NCBI GenBank assembly: GCA_965276785.1
Contig: OZ255629.1
Coordinates: 2,542,001-2,606,000 of the forward strand
Reading direction: 5' to 3'
DNA length: 64,000 nucleotides
Source of the DNA: LMUY01 sp965276785
GTDB lineage: Bacteria; Pseudomonadota; Alphaproteobacteria; Acetobacterales; Acetobacteraceae
The notes beneath the pieces are model-generated. The model did no database searches. It was not told the origin of the DNA and saw nothing but the letters and a program-made list of their open reading frames with translations. A program made the translations under genes and the position numbers. Position 1 is the first letter of the stretch, and each line of letters starts with the position of its first letter. Positions 33,062 to 42,346 of this stretch are shown here, in pieces.

Positions 33062-34111
33062 ATGGAGTTGGGGCTTTACACGTTCGGCGACTTGCCCGCG
33101 CGCACCGGCGATCGGGACGCCGCCCGCAAGCGGCTGACAGAGGTGGTCGAGGCGGCGAGGCTTGCCGACCAGGCTGGCCTATCCGTGTTTGGCGTCGGCG
33201 AACACCACCGTTCCGATTACGCGATCTCCGCCCCGGCCGTCGTGCTCGGGGCGATTGCGGCGGTCACGCGCAACATTCGACTCACGACGGCCGTCACTAT
33301 CCTAAGTTCGGCCGACCCGGTGCGCGTCTTCGAGGAGTTTTCCTCTGTCGACCTGCTGTCCTCCGGACGCGCGGAACTGACCGTTGGACGCGGCGCCTTT
33401 GTCGAATCCTTCCCGCTTTTCGGGCACGAGCTCGACGACTACGACGCGCTCTACGACGAGAAGCTTGATCTACTGCTTCAGCTCTTCGCGCGCGACCGGG
33501 TCACCTGGCGCGGACGCTTCCGCCCGGCACTGCTCGACGCTGAGGTCGCGCCACGGCCCATAGGCATCGAGCCGCAGGTCTGGATCGGAGCGGGTGGCAC
33601 GCCGGCGAGTGCGGTCCGCGCGGGGCAGGCCGGGCTGCCGCTCAACCTTGCCAACATCGGCGGTGAGCCAGCCCGCTTCTCGCCGTTCATTGATCTGTAT
33701 CGGCGAAGCGGCCGCGCTGCCGGCCACGAACCGGGCAGGCTGAAGGTCGGCATCTCCAGCCACCTGCACGTGGCGAAGGACTCCTGGCGCGCGCTTGACG
33801 AATTCTATCCGCATTATGCCCGCTATATGGCCCACAACCTGCCGAACCGGGATCGCGGCTGGCAAGTGTCGCGTGCGGATTACGAGGCGCTCGCGGGGCC
33901 CCGCGGGGCCTTGTTCGTGGGTAGCCCGCAGCAGGTCGTGGACAAGATTTGCTACGAGCACGAGCTGTTCGGCCACGACCGCTTCATGGCTCAGATCGAT
34001 ATTGGCGGCCTACCGTTCACCGCCGTGGCGAACGCCATCGAACTGCTTGCGACAGACGTACTCCCGGCAATCCGTCGCATTGTGTCTGTGGCGGTCTCAG
34101 AACTCGTCTGA
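33062..34111 (+). CDS. LLM-class flavin-dependent oxidoreductase
   Basis: 349-residue luciferase-like monooxygenase: MELGLYTFGDLPAR, the GVGEHHRSDYAISAPAVVLG cofactor-side motif, GRAELTVGRGAF and the C-terminal LFVGSPQQVVDKI. It uses reduced FMN or a related flavin supplied by a separate reductase; no dedicated flavin reductase is present here, though the nearby quinone reductase could serve. It is probably induced by the divergent LysR. A VOC gene follows 29 bases later in the same direction. Confidence 0.9.
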   Translation: MELGLYTFGDLPARTGDRDAARKRLTEVVEAARLADQAGLSVFGVGEHHRSDYAISAPAVVLGAIAAVTRNIRLTTAVTILSSADPVRVFEEFSSVDLLSSGRAELTVGRGAFVESFPLFGHELDDYDALYDEKLDLLLQLFARDRVTWRGRFRPALLDAEVAPRPIGIEPQVWIGAGGTPASAVRAGQAGLPLNLANIGGEPARFSPFIDLYRRSGRAAGHEPGRLKVGISSHLHVAKDSWRALDEFYPHYARYMAHNLPNRDRGWQVSRADYEALAGPRGALFVGSPQQVVDKICYEHELFGHDRFMAQIDIGGLPFTAVANAIELLATDVLPAIRRIVSVAVSELV

Positions 34112-34140
34112 CCACATGAACTCACCCGTAAGGATCTGCC

Positions 34141-34671
34141 ATGTCGGATATGAGCACTCTCCTATCTCATAGCGCCGTCGCCCCGCCGATCGCCTCTGGC
34201 GTCCGTATAGGTCACGTGCATCTGAAGGTGTCGGACCTGGATCGTTCGCTCGCCTTCTATTGCGGGGTGCTCGGCTTCGAGTTGACGCAGCGATTCGGAC
34301 CGGAGGCGGCCTTCATCTCGGCCGGTGGCTATCACCACCATATCGGCCTCAATACTTGGGAGAGCCGAGGTGGACGACGACCCGCGCCGGGCACGACGGG
34401 GCTGTTCCATGTTGCCATTCTATATCCAACCCGGGTGGACCTTGCGGATGCTGCGCGTCGGCTCTCCAGCGCCAACATCTCGCTCGACGGCGCATCGGAT
34501 CATGGCGTGAGTGAAGCGCTTTACCTCTCCGATCCGGACGGCAACGGGGTGGAACTCTATTGGGATCGGCCCGCTGAGCAATGGCCGCGTGCGCCTGACG
34601 GAACCTTGGCCATGTTCACGCGACGGCTGGATTTGCAGGGGCTGATAAGATGCTCGCCTGCACAAGGCTGA
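34141..34671 (+). CDS. VOC-family protein, catechol-2,3-dioxygenase-like
   Basis: 176-residue two-domain VOC protein with IGHVHLKVSDLDRSLAFYCG, TGLFHVAILYP and LSDPDGNGVELYWDRP. The His in HVHLKV, the His in FHVAIL and the Glu in VELYWD are positioned as an extradiol dioxygenase/glyoxalase metal triad, so it may be a real metalloenzyme (CatE-like). AAGGA precedes the ATG. The pairing with an LLM monooxygenase suggests a shared ring-opening or detoxification step, which is inference. Confidence 0.85.
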   Translation: MSDMSTLLSHSAVAPPIASGVRIGHVHLKVSDLDRSLAFYCGVLGFELTQRFGPEAAFISAGGYHHHIGLNTWESRGGRRPAPGTTGLFHVAILYPTRVDLADAARRLSSANISLDGASDHGVSEALYLSDPDGNGVELYWDRPAEQWPRAPDGTLAMFTRRLDLQGLIRCSPAQG

Positions 34672-34754
34672 CGACCATTCAGTCTAGCAATCTCTGATCT
34701 CCCGAAAGCGGTCAAAAAGATCGTCGGCTTCAGATGCAATGAGATCCGACTAAA

Positions 34755-34810
34755 GCAGGTTCACCCGCTCGTCCGTTTCTGGCACCATGATGATCTCGAC
34801 AGACGGAACA
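34755..34810 (-). pseudogene. 56-bp relic of a paoC-like molybdenum subunit gene
   Basis: On the minus strand this codes for PSVEIIMVPETDERVNL, and the DNA is nearly identical to 39186-39241 near the 3' end of the intact molybdenum subunit. The few mismatches are mostly synonymous, so it derives from a second, coding paralogue rather than a recent copy. Nothing else of that gene remains here. Confidence 0.65.
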
Positions 34811-34851
34811 GCAGCGGCGGACCGTAAGTCTGATTGGGATCGTTCTTCTGG

Positions 34852-35508
34852 TTACCGGCGCCACGATCCTTCAGGCAATTCCCCGTCGCGCGTGGCCGTT
34901 TCCACGGCTGCTTGCAGCCCTGCCGCATCAAACGGGATGCAATAGGCCGGCTTCGCACGCTCGAAACGCCAGCTGTCTGCAAGTCGGCCGGTGTCAACCA
35001 CGTCGAACCCAAACTGGTTGTGGAGCCTCGCGACCACCTCCTTCGACGCTATGTCGTCACCCGCGATGGGCAGCGCTCGACGCCTGGGGCCTGTGGGCGG
35101 CCGGCTGCCGAACGGGAGATCACGCGCGAGAATGGCATTGAACGCCTTGACGATTCGGGCCTGCGGCAGCCGGGCTGCGACCAGTTCGCTCGTCGTCGTC
35201 GCCCGCGCGTCCAGAGCAGCAATCCGGCCGTCGCGTTCGGGGTAGTAGTTCATCGCATCGACGACGATCCTCTCGCCGATTGCTGCGCGCGGAAGGCTGT
35301 CCATGGCGCCCAGCGGGATGGCGGCCACCACGATTTCGCCGAACGCAGCCGCCTCGTCCGGGGTGCCCACGGTGCAATCAACTGAGCTGGCCAGATCTGT
35401 AAGCGCCGCCGGACGTCGCGAGCCGATTTTCACCTCATGGCCCTGTTCCACGGCCAATCGGGCGAGCGCCTCGCCAACAGAGCCTGCCCCCAATATTCCG
35501 ACCTTCAT
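34852..35508 (-). CDS. NADPH-dependent F420 reductase-like protein
   Basis: 218-residue dinucleotide-binding protein with VGILGAGSVGEALARLAVEQ at the start, the DAMNYYP loop and VKAFNAILARDLPFG. It belongs to the F420-dependent NADP reductase fold, but alphaproteobacteria seldom use F420, so an NADPH-dependent reductase of another substrate is more likely. The ATG overlaps the stop of the upstream SMP-30-like gene as ATGA. It is the last gene of a leftward three-gene operon headed by the alpha/beta hydrolase. Confidence 0.88.
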   Translation of the reverse strand: MKVGILGAGSVGEALARLAVEQGHEVKIGSRRPAALTDLASSVDCTVGTPDEAAAFGEIVVAAIPLGAMDSLPRAAIGERIVVDAMNYYPERDGRIAALDARATTTSELVAARLPQARIVKAFNAILARDLPFGSRPPTGPRRRALPIAGDDIASKEVVARLHNQFGFDVVDTGRLADSWRFERAKPAYCIPFDAAGLQAAVETATRDGELPEGSWRR

Positions 35509-37094
35509 CGAACATTCTCCTGTGACGGCGCAGTCCGGGCGATGCGGTAAATCGCATTCTCGACATCGGCCGCGACGTAGACCGTTCCATCGCCGCCGAC
35601 GGCGAGGCCGCCGGAACGGAAATATGGTTCGCGCAGATATCCAATCGGCAGATCGCGAACCAGCTCGACGCGGCTTGCGCCGGGGCCGACCAAGGTAACT
35701 GACCCGGCTTCCGCGTCGAGCACCGCGACAGCACCGCCAGCCAGGACGGCTACGGCCCGGATCGCGCCCAGGCCGCGTGCAATCTCCGACACCGTGCCGT
35801 CGGCGACCGCGACCCGCAGGAGCCGACCCGTTCCGCTCTCGCCGACGTAGACAGTCCCGTCCTCGGCGTCGGCTAAAGCCGCCGGATATCGGAGGCCGGC
35901 GGCTATATCGTGGCGGTTGTCGCCCTGGACTCTAACGATTCGTCCGGCAATCGGCTCGGCCACGACCAGGCTGCTGTCGGCCAACTCGATGGCGGCGGAG
36001 GGCTGCTCGAAGCCGCCCACGTCGCGGACGAAGTTGCCGTCCCGGTCAAACAACTGGACCACGCCGAACACTTCGCCGGTGAGCACCGCATGAAACGGGC
36101 TGACGCTGACCGAGGTGGGGAACTTGAGCGGCGTCGCGACCGCGCGGGCTACATCGGTGACAGCGCCGGTGCGCGGATCGACGATCCGGTAGGCGCAACT
36201 GTCCGCCACATGGAGCCGTTCGCCCTCCGGGCCGGACGACAGCGCGATGGCGCGCGGAAAACCAAGACCGCCTGCAGCGACCACCCGGATCACGCCGCTG
36301 CGGGGGTCGACCTCGTGGATCGTGTTGTCGACCATGCTGCTGACGTACATCAACCCATTGGGGCCAATGGCGAAGTTATCAGTGCCGGTGGCGAGCTGGG
36401 TGACCAGCCGCCGCGTCCACGGCTGCTGTTGGTCGAGCGCGAACAGTTCGCCCGTCGCGTCATCCAGCACGTAGAGGCGCTCGGCAGCATCGAAGCGCAC
36501 AGCTCCCGGCTTGCCAAATCCCTCGGCGAGGACTGTCGTGACGCCGCTCTCGGGATCGACGCGCACCACCTGCCCGCGCTCCCAAGACGGCGCGTAGATC
36601 ATTCCATCGGCGCCGAACTGGAACGCGTTCAGCCCGCCGGTGTGTTCCGCCACCAGCCGCGGGGGTGCCACGCCGGCCAAGTCGATCTCCCAAAGCCCTT
36701 CGCCCATGAAAACCTGGCCGACGAACAAGCGCCGTCCGTCTCGCGTGAGCCCGATCGAGTTGGCACCAGGCAGCCCAGTCGCCAGGTCGCGCACGCGGCC
36801 GTCCGTTGTCCGGATGCGCACCGCCCCCTCCAGTAGCGCGGTCCAGATCAGGTCTCCGGCTTGCGTGAAAACGAGATCGTCCGACTCGCCCGCGAACGGG
36901 CCGACCGCGGTCTCAATGGCGCCGGTCGCGAGGTCGAGCGCGAAGATGCTCTCGCCGAGCACGCTCGCCACGTAGAGCCGTCTATCGGGGCCGAAGGCGA
37001 CGCCGTTGGCGGTGTGGAAACCGGAACCGTCGACGATCCGCTCGACTGCATAGCCTTGGGCGGCGGTGGGCAATTGCACGTTGTTACCGAACAT
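35505..37094 (-). CDS. SMP-30/gluconolactonase/LRE-like beta-propeller protein
   Basis: 529-residue double-length beta-propeller with repeated YVAS, LYVLDD, MYVSS and VYVAADVEN blades at regular intervals, without a clear signal peptide. The repeats resemble SMP-30 and NHL/Vgb-type propellers (GPDRRLYVASV, ADGMIYAPSW, GPNGLMYVSSM). SMP-30 proteins are Ca2+-dependent lactonases; the usual metal-ligand Glu and Asp are not certain here. I prefer ATG 37094 over GTG 37097. It overlaps the hydrolase stop by 11 bases, so it is translationally coupled. Confidence 0.82.
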   Translation of the reverse strand: MFGNNVQLPTAAQGYAVERIVDGSGFHTANGVAFGPDRRLYVASVLGESIFALDLATGAIETAVGPFAGESDDLVFTQAGDLIWTALLEGAVRIRTTDGRVRDLATGLPGANSIGLTRDGRRLFVGQVFMGEGLWEIDLAGVAPPRLVAEHTGGLNAFQFGADGMIYAPSWERGQVVRVDPESGVTTVLAEGFGKPGAVRFDAAERLYVLDDATGELFALDQQQPWTRRLVTQLATGTDNFAIGPNGLMYVSSMVDNTIHEVDPRSGVIRVVAAGGLGFPRAIALSSGPEGERLHVADSCAYRIVDPRTGAVTDVARAVATPLKFPTSVSVSPFHAVLTGEVFGVVQLFDRDGNFVRDVGGFEQPSAAIELADSSLVVAEPIAGRIVRVQGDNRHDIAAGLRYPAALADAEDGTVYVGESGTGRLLRVAVADGTVSEIARGLGAIRAVAVLAGGAVAVLDAEAGSVTLVGPGASRVELVRDLPIGYLREPYFRSGGLAVGGDGTVYVAADVENAIYRIARTAPSQENVR

Positions 37095-37947
37095 CACTTG
37101 TCTCCTGAGCCAAGAAGCCGAGGATCGCGTCGGCTATTTCGGCGTTCTGCTCCTCCATGGCGGCGAGGAACGTCACGGGGATTGTTCGCGCCGTCGCGCG
37201 TTTCATAAGCGCGGCCAGCCGCTCGCCTTGCAGGCCGTAGTGGCGTTCCTCGGACGTGGTGAACTCCAAGACCAGAGATTGGGCTTCGACCCGAGACACC
37301 GCGCCGGCCAGGTCGTGGGCGAACACCGCGTGGTAGATCTGCACCGCGCTGCGCCAGCCGAGCAGGAAATCCAACGATTTCGCCTCCGCGACCGCGATGG
37401 CGCGCGTGTCTTCCCGCCCAGTCGTCAGCGACTCCGGCCACCAGGTCGTGTCGAGCGCCAGCTTGGCGCGCAGCCATTCGCGCAGCGGAGCGCCCTCCGC
37501 AGGCTCCCCCTCGGCGGCGCGGTAACGGGCGAAAGACGGGGCAAGCGCCGCGTTTCGCCGTTCCATTTCGGGGAACAGGCTGTGCGTCTGGCCGGCCAGC
37601 ACCACCCGGTCCGGCCAGTCCGCCGCCAGCGCTGCGGCCACCTTGTTGCCCGTGTGCATACCGAAGACGTGCGCGCGTCTGATCCCGAGCGCGTCAAGGA
37701 ACTCGGCCATACAAGCGGCGAGCGCCGGCACAGACAACGGCTCCGGCAGGCCGTGCGAGTTGCCGAGTCCCGGTAAATCGACCGCGATGGCGTGGACAGC
37801 CGGCGCCAGCAAAGGCAGCAGCGGTGCGAAGAAGCGATGACTGCGGGGCGTCTCGCCGATGAGCAACAACGGCGGACCTGCACCCGCCTCGGCGTAATGA
37901 AGTTGGCCCATTGCGTCCGACGCATAAGCCTTTCGGATGATCGTCAT
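37084..37947 (-). CDS. alpha/beta hydrolase with His in place of the nucleophile Ser
   Basis: 287-residue alpha/beta-fold protein. The oxyanion region (LLLIGETPRSHRFF), AVDLPGLGNS and the C-terminal part fit the family, but the nucleophile elbow reads GMHTG instead of GxSxG, so the usual Ser is a His. Either the protein uses another mechanism, or it is a ligand-binding or noncatalytic relative. It heads a leftward operon with the SMP-30-like propeller and the F420-reductase-like gene and is divergent from a LysR gene. GGAGG precedes the ATG. Confidence 0.85.
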   Translation of the reverse strand: MTIIRKAYASDAMGQLHYAEAGAGPPLLLIGETPRSHRFFAPLLPLLAPAVHAIAVDLPGLGNSHGLPEPLSVPALAACMAEFLDALGIRRAHVFGMHTGNKVAAALAADWPDRVVLAGQTHSLFPEMERRNAALAPSFARYRAAEGEPAEGAPLREWLRAKLALDTTWWPESLTTGREDTRAIAVAEAKSLDFLLGWRSAVQIYHAVFAHDLAGAVSRVEAQSLVLEFTTSEERHYGLQGERLAALMKRATARTIPVTFLAAMEEQNAEIADAILGFLAQETSDVR

Positions 37948-38039
37948 GCTCGTGCCTCCAGTCGAGGCGTTCAGATGGTTGCTTGCTGACGATCTATAAA
38001 TGAGCCAGCAGTTGGAACATCTTCAACCGGGAGGACAGA

Positions 38040-38969
38040 ATGCTGGATCGCCTGACAAGCATGGCGGTCTTCGTGAAGGCCGCGAACGCAGGCTCATTCA
38101 CGGCTGCAGCCAGCTCACTTGGCATGTCGGCCCAAATGGTGGCCAAACACGTTGTCGCACTTGAAGGTCACCTGGGTGGGAAGCTGCTGGCACGTACCAC
38201 GCGGCGCCAAAGCCTGACCGAGCTTGGCCGGACCTACCACGAGCGATGTAAGCTGATTCTTGCCGAAGTGGGGGCGGCGGACGCTCTGGCCGCACAGGTG
38301 AAGTCGGAACCACGCGGGCGCCTGAGGGTCAGCGCGCCCGTTACGTTCGGCGCCCACGGGTTGGTGCCGCTACTGACCCGCTATCTCGCCGCTCATCCGC
38401 TCGTCGAAGTCGATCTCGTGCTGACCGACCGGTTCGTGGACCTAGTGGAGGAGGGTTTTGAGGCGGCGTTCCGCGTCGGCTTGCTTGAAGACTCCGGGCT
38501 GATTGCGCGCAAGCTTACACCGTACCGGCTGGTTGCCGCGGCGTCGCCAACCTATCTCGACAATCGGGGCGTCCCGACCGACCCCGCCGATCTCGCGGCG
38601 CACGATTGTCTCGCCTACGCCTATCCGTCTCGCAACCCCGATCGGCGATGGCAGTTTCAACGCGATGGGCGCATGCACACGGTAGATGTGCGCTGCCGCC
38701 TGCAGGCCAACGACGGCACCGCCCTGGTAACGGCCGCTGTTGAGGGTGCCGGAGTTGTGCTTGCTGCCGAGGACGTGCTTCGGGACGCGCTAATCAGCGG
38801 CCGGCTGGTTCGCGTGCTGCCGAAATACGAGCTGCCCTCCAGACCGATGCACTTGCTGTATTCACCGGACCGGCGGCAAGCTCCCAAGCTGAGTAGCTTC
38901 ATTGATGCGGCGGCGGAGCATTTCAGATCGGATTTCGTCTCTCGGTCCAATCCAACTAGCAATGAGTGA
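38040..38969 (+). CDS. LysR-family transcriptional regulator
   Basis: 309 aa, with MLDRLTSMAVFVKAANAGSF and the recognition part SLGMSAQMVAKHVVALE; the effector domain opens LRVSAPVTFGAHGLVP. It is divergent from the alpha/beta hydrolase operon (92 bases between starts), the normal layout for a LysR activator with its target. GGGAGGACAGA precedes the ATG. Its stop lies 92 bases before the convergent 3' end of the molybdenum subunit gene. Confidence 0.9.
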   Translation: MLDRLTSMAVFVKAANAGSFTAAASSLGMSAQMVAKHVVALEGHLGGKLLARTTRRQSLTELGRTYHERCKLILAEVGAADALAAQVKSEPRGRLRVSAPVTFGAHGLVPLLTRYLAAHPLVEVDLVLTDRFVDLVEEGFEAAFRVGLLEDSGLIARKLTPYRLVAAASPTYLDNRGVPTDPADLAAHDCLAYAYPSRNPDRRWQFQRDGRMHTVDVRCRLQANDGTALVTAAVEGAGVVLAAEDVLRDALISGRLVRVLPKYELPSRPMHLLYSPDRRQAPKLSSFIDAAAEHFRSDFVSRSNPTSNE

Positions 38970-39060
38970 AGACCGCACCCCACAAGCCGCAAATTTCTTT
39001 AGTTTGATAAACGTGGTTGTAGCGGCGTACCATTTCGACGCCACGACGCCGTCAGTAGCG

Positions 39061-41316
39061 TCAGAGCAGCTGTTCGGCCCTAATGGGCAAGTCGCGCACC
39101 CGCCTGCCCGTGGCGTTGAACACGGCGTTGGCCACGGCCGCGTTCACGCCGACGATGCCGATCTCGCCAATGCCCTTCACCCCGAGCAGGTTCACCCGCT
39201 CGTCGGTTTCCGGAACCATAATGATTTCGATAGACGGAACATCGGCGTTCACCGGAACCATGTAGTCGGCCAGGTTGTCGTTCGTGTAGCGGGCCGACGC
39301 GGCATCAATCTCGGTCGCCTCATGCAGGGCGGAGGACAGGCCCCAGATGACGCCGCCCATATACTGGCTATGAGCCGCCATCGGGTTGATGATCGTCCCG
39401 GCGGCGAACGCCGAGACCACCCGCGGCACGCGGATTTCCCTCGTCCGGGCATGCACGCGGACCTCGACGAAATGGGCGCCGAACGAGAAGGCGGCGACAT
39501 CCTTGCGGCCGCCACCGCGTGCCATCGCCACCTTGCCCTGATACAGGCCCGCCATGGCCGTCGTGGGTAAACCGGCTGGCACGTGCTCGGCATAGACCTC
39601 CAGCAAGCCGCCGGTTCGGCCGACCGCCGTGCCCCATGGCTCGCTCCGCCCGTCTGGGGCCACCAGCTTGCCGTCCGACAGGCGCAGCGTCGCCGGGTCG
39701 GCGCCATGGAACGGGCTGTCTTCCGCCTGGACGGCGGCCTCGGTCACTCGGCGCCGGATCTCTTCACAGGCCTTGACCACGACGAGCGTCGTGGAGGCCG
39801 CGTTGTTGGACCCGCCCGCCACGGTCACGGGCGGCAGATCGCTGTCGCCCATCCGAACCGTCACGTCCGCGATTTCCAGCCCGAGCGAGCGGGCCGTTGT
39901 GATCGCGACCGTGGTGTAGGCGCCCGTGCCGAGCTCATGCGCAGCGAGGCCAATACTTGCCTTGCCGTCGGGCGTGACCGACAGGCGCGCTGCGGCCGGG
40001 GCGATGTTCGTCGGGTAGCAGGCGGTGGCGCAGCCATAGCCGACCAGCCAGTCGCCATCCCGCATCGTGCCGGGTTCAGGGCGGCGGCCGTTCCAGCCAA
40101 ACCGCGCCGCCGCCTGATCGTAGCACTGCATCAGCGAGCGGGACGAGAACGGCAAGCCGGTCACCGGGTCCGTTTGGGTGTCATTGACGCGGCGGAGCTC
40201 AACCGGGTCCATCTTGAGCGCATGGGCCAGCTCGTCCATCGCGCTCTCCAGGCCGAACATGTACGGTGCCTCGGCCGGCGCGCGCATGAAGCCCGGCGTG
40301 TTGCGGTCGGCATGGACGACGTTCACCGCGGTGCCGATGTTGGGACACGCGTACATCCGGGCGGTCACGTCCACGCCGGCGACGTTATAGCCCGAAGGGC
40401 GCGATGTGACCTCCCATCCCTCGTGGAACAGGGAGGTGAGCCGCCCGTCCGACGCCGCCCCAAGCTTGACGTGCTGCTGGGTTTCGGCACGGTAGCTCAC
40501 GATCGTGAACCCCTGGTCCCGCGTCGGCACCAGCTTCACCGGCCGCCCGAGACGACGAGCGGCGAGCGCGATCCAGGCCGTGCGCGATCCCGGCTCGCCC
40601 TTGGAGCCGAAGCCGCCGCCGACGTAGCGGGAAACGGTGCGCACGTTGACCGGGTCGAGGCCGAGTTGCTTGGCGACCGCGTTCTTCAGACCCCACATGA
40701 ACTGCGACGGCTCGTAGATGGTCAGCCATGGCCCGTCCCAGACGCAAGTGGTGGTGAACAGCTCGATCGGATTGTGGTGCTGGGTCGGCGTCGCGTAACG
40801 CGCATCGATCCTCAACGGCGCGTCGGCGAAGGCCGCGTCAGCATCGCCCTTTTTGGGGTCGGGTTCCTGTGCCTTGTGCGGTTGGGTCTCGACAGCCACA
40901 GAGCCGAACGTGGCGCTCGGCCGTTCCGGCGCGTAACGCACGTCCACCTTGTTCGCCGCCTCACGGGCCGCCTCGAAGCTGTCTGCCAGGACGACCGCGA
41001 CGATCTGGCCGTCGTGCCAGATGCGATCGCTTTCCAGCGTCGTGGTCGTTGCCCCGCCATCGGGTCCCGCCGGCGCCTTGACCTGGTTGCCCACATTCTG
41101 GTGCGTTAAGATGTCGAGCACGCCAGGCACGGCCATCGCGCGGTCGACCTTAAGTGCCGCGATGCGACCCCTGGCGATGGTGCTGGTGACAAGATAGGCG
41201 AAGGCCGGGTTGGCCACCGGCTCGTCGGAGGCATAGCGCGCCGCCCCCGTCACTTTCGCGACGCCGTCGATGCGGGGCGTGGGCCGGCCAAACAGGCTGC
41301 TAGGATCAATGGTCAT
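39061..41316 (-). CDS. paoC: molybdopterin-binding subunit of xanthine-dehydrogenase-type aldehyde oxidoreductase
   Basis: Large catalytic subunit of 751 aa: GRPTPRIDGVAKVTGAARYA at the start, the RYVGGGFGSKGEPGSRT cofactor region, NTPGFMRAPAEAPYMFGLE and the C-terminal GVKGIGEIG with the catalytic Glu near 718. It is the closest type to E. coli PaoC (periplasmic aldehyde oxidoreductase), oxidizing aldehydes at a molybdenum-cytosine dinucleotide site. Partners are the FAD and Fe-S subunits encoded upstream. No PaoD/XdhC-type maturation gene is seen here, so it must come from elsewhere. A diverged fragment of a second copy survives at 34755-34810. Confidence 0.88.
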   Translation of the reverse strand: MTIDPSSLFGRPTPRIDGVAKVTGAARYASDEPVANPAFAYLVTSTIARGRIAALKVDRAMAVPGVLDILTHQNVGNQVKAPAGPDGGATTTTLESDRIWHDGQIVAVVLADSFEAAREAANKVDVRYAPERPSATFGSVAVETQPHKAQEPDPKKGDADAAFADAPLRIDARYATPTQHHNPIELFTTTCVWDGPWLTIYEPSQFMWGLKNAVAKQLGLDPVNVRTVSRYVGGGFGSKGEPGSRTAWIALAARRLGRPVKLVPTRDQGFTIVSYRAETQQHVKLGAASDGRLTSLFHEGWEVTSRPSGYNVAGVDVTARMYACPNIGTAVNVVHADRNTPGFMRAPAEAPYMFGLESAMDELAHALKMDPVELRRVNDTQTDPVTGLPFSSRSLMQCYDQAAARFGWNGRRPEPGTMRDGDWLVGYGCATACYPTNIAPAAARLSVTPDGKASIGLAAHELGTGAYTTVAITTARSLGLEIADVTVRMGDSDLPPVTVAGGSNNAASTTLVVVKACEEIRRRVTEAAVQAEDSPFHGADPATLRLSDGKLVAPDGRSEPWGTAVGRTGGLLEVYAEHVPAGLPTTAMAGLYQGKVAMARGGGRKDVAAFSFGAHFVEVRVHARTREIRVPRVVSAFAAGTIINPMAAHSQYMGGVIWGLSSALHEATEIDAASARYTNDNLADYMVPVNADVPSIEIIMVPETDERVNLLGVKGIGEIGIVGVNAAVANAVFNATGRRVRDLPIRAEQLL

Positions 41317-41317
41317 A

Positions 41318-42346
41318 TCAGGCCTTCCTGGACGTGATCGGCATCGACTTGGCTTGCATCAGGGCGCGGACCAGCGTCCGCCGTCCAAGCTCGGGCTTGT
41401 AGTCGTTGCCGCCGTGGGTGACGGCGCCGGCAAGCGCCTTGGCTGCCGCGGCCTCGGCATTCGCTTCGCTCAACGGCTTGTCGGTCAGCGCCGCCTCCGC
41501 CTCATGCGAGCGCCAGGGCTGGTAGGCCATGCCGCCGAGCCCAATCCGGGCCTGGCGCACCGTATCGCCGTCCATGTCCAACGCGACCGCGGCTGAGGCG
41601 ATGGCGAACTCGTAGGAGGCGCGGTCCCGGACCTTCACGTAGGTTGAACGCCGGGTCCAAGCGCCAGCTGGCACGGTGAACGCCGTGATGATCTCACCAG
41701 GTCGCAGGTTGGTCTCGATATGCGGTTGGCCCGCAGCAGGCCGGTGCAGGGAGGCAAAGGGCATCCGCCGCGACCCTTTCGGCCCCGTGAGGTCAACCTG
41801 CGCGTCGAGTGCCACCAGCGCCACGGCCCAGTCGCCCGCATACTGCGCGATGCAAGTGCCATCGACGCCCAGCACGGCGTGGTTGCGGTTGACCCCCTCC
41901 AAAGCCGCGCAGCCGGAGCCCGGAACGCGCTTGTTGCAGGCGGTCCAGCTCGTGTCGCGAAAGTAGGTGCAGCGGGTCCGCTGCAGCACGTTGCCGCCGA
42001 GCGTGGCCATTTTGCGCAGCTGCGCACTGGCGGCGAGCTGTAGGCTCTGCGCAACTGCGGGATAGTCGGCCAGGACGACCGGGTGCGCCGCAACGGCGGC
42101 CATCTTGGCAAATGCGCCCAAGCGCAGGCCGTCCGGCCCGTTTTCGATGGCGGCGTGCGCCGTCCGCAGCGGGGTGATGTCCACCACCCGCTCCGGAGTG
42201 AGCACGTCGAGTTTCATCAGATCGAGCAGGGTCGTCCCGCCCGCGAGGAACTGCACCGGCGCATCGGTCTGGCCCTGGCCGGTTTGCTGACCAAGGCGAA
42301 CCGCTTGCGCGGGGTCTGTTGCACGGTCGTAGATGAACGGTCGCAT
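41318..42346 (-). CDS. paoB: FAD-binding subunit of aldehyde oxidoreductase, with extra Fe-S motif
   Basis: 342-residue FAD subunit. QFLAGGTTLLDLMKLDV and LGGNVLQRTRC match the FAD domain, and the insert with four Cys (RTRCTYFRDTSWTACNK and VPGSGC) matches the extra [4Fe-4S] cluster known in E. coli PaoB, so this trimer should be of PaoABC rather than simple XDH type. The start ATG at 42346 shares one base with the PaoA stop (TGATG), and its own stop is one base from the PaoC ATG region, so all three are translationally coupled. Confidence 0.88.
   Translation of the reverse strand: MRPFIYDRATDPAQAVRLGQQTGQGQTDAPVQFLAGGTTLLDLMKLDVLTPERVVDITPLRTAHAAIENGPDGLRLGAFAKMAAVAAHPVVLADYPAVAQSLQLAASAQLRKMATLGGNVLQRTRCTYFRDTSWTACNKRVPGSGCAALEGVNRNHAVLGVDGTCIAQYAGDWAVALVALDAQVDLTGPKGSRRMPFASLHRPAAGQPHIETNLRPGEIITAFTVPAGAWTRRSTYVKVRDRASYEFAIASAAVALDMDGDTVRQARIGLGGMAYQPWRSHEAEAALTDKPLSEANAEAAAAKALAGAVTHGGNDYKPELGRRTLVRALMQAKSMPITSRKA

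Noticed and set aside
35910..36836. A 308-codon plus-strand frame opposite the SMP-30-like gene
   Set aside because: It mirrors the repeats of the beta-propeller gene and shows no motif of its own.
39583..41109. A 508-codon plus-strand frame opposite the molybdenum subunit gene
   Set aside because: It is antisense to clearly conserved coding sequence; composition is His/Arg-rich without motifs, as expected for GC-rich antisense frames.
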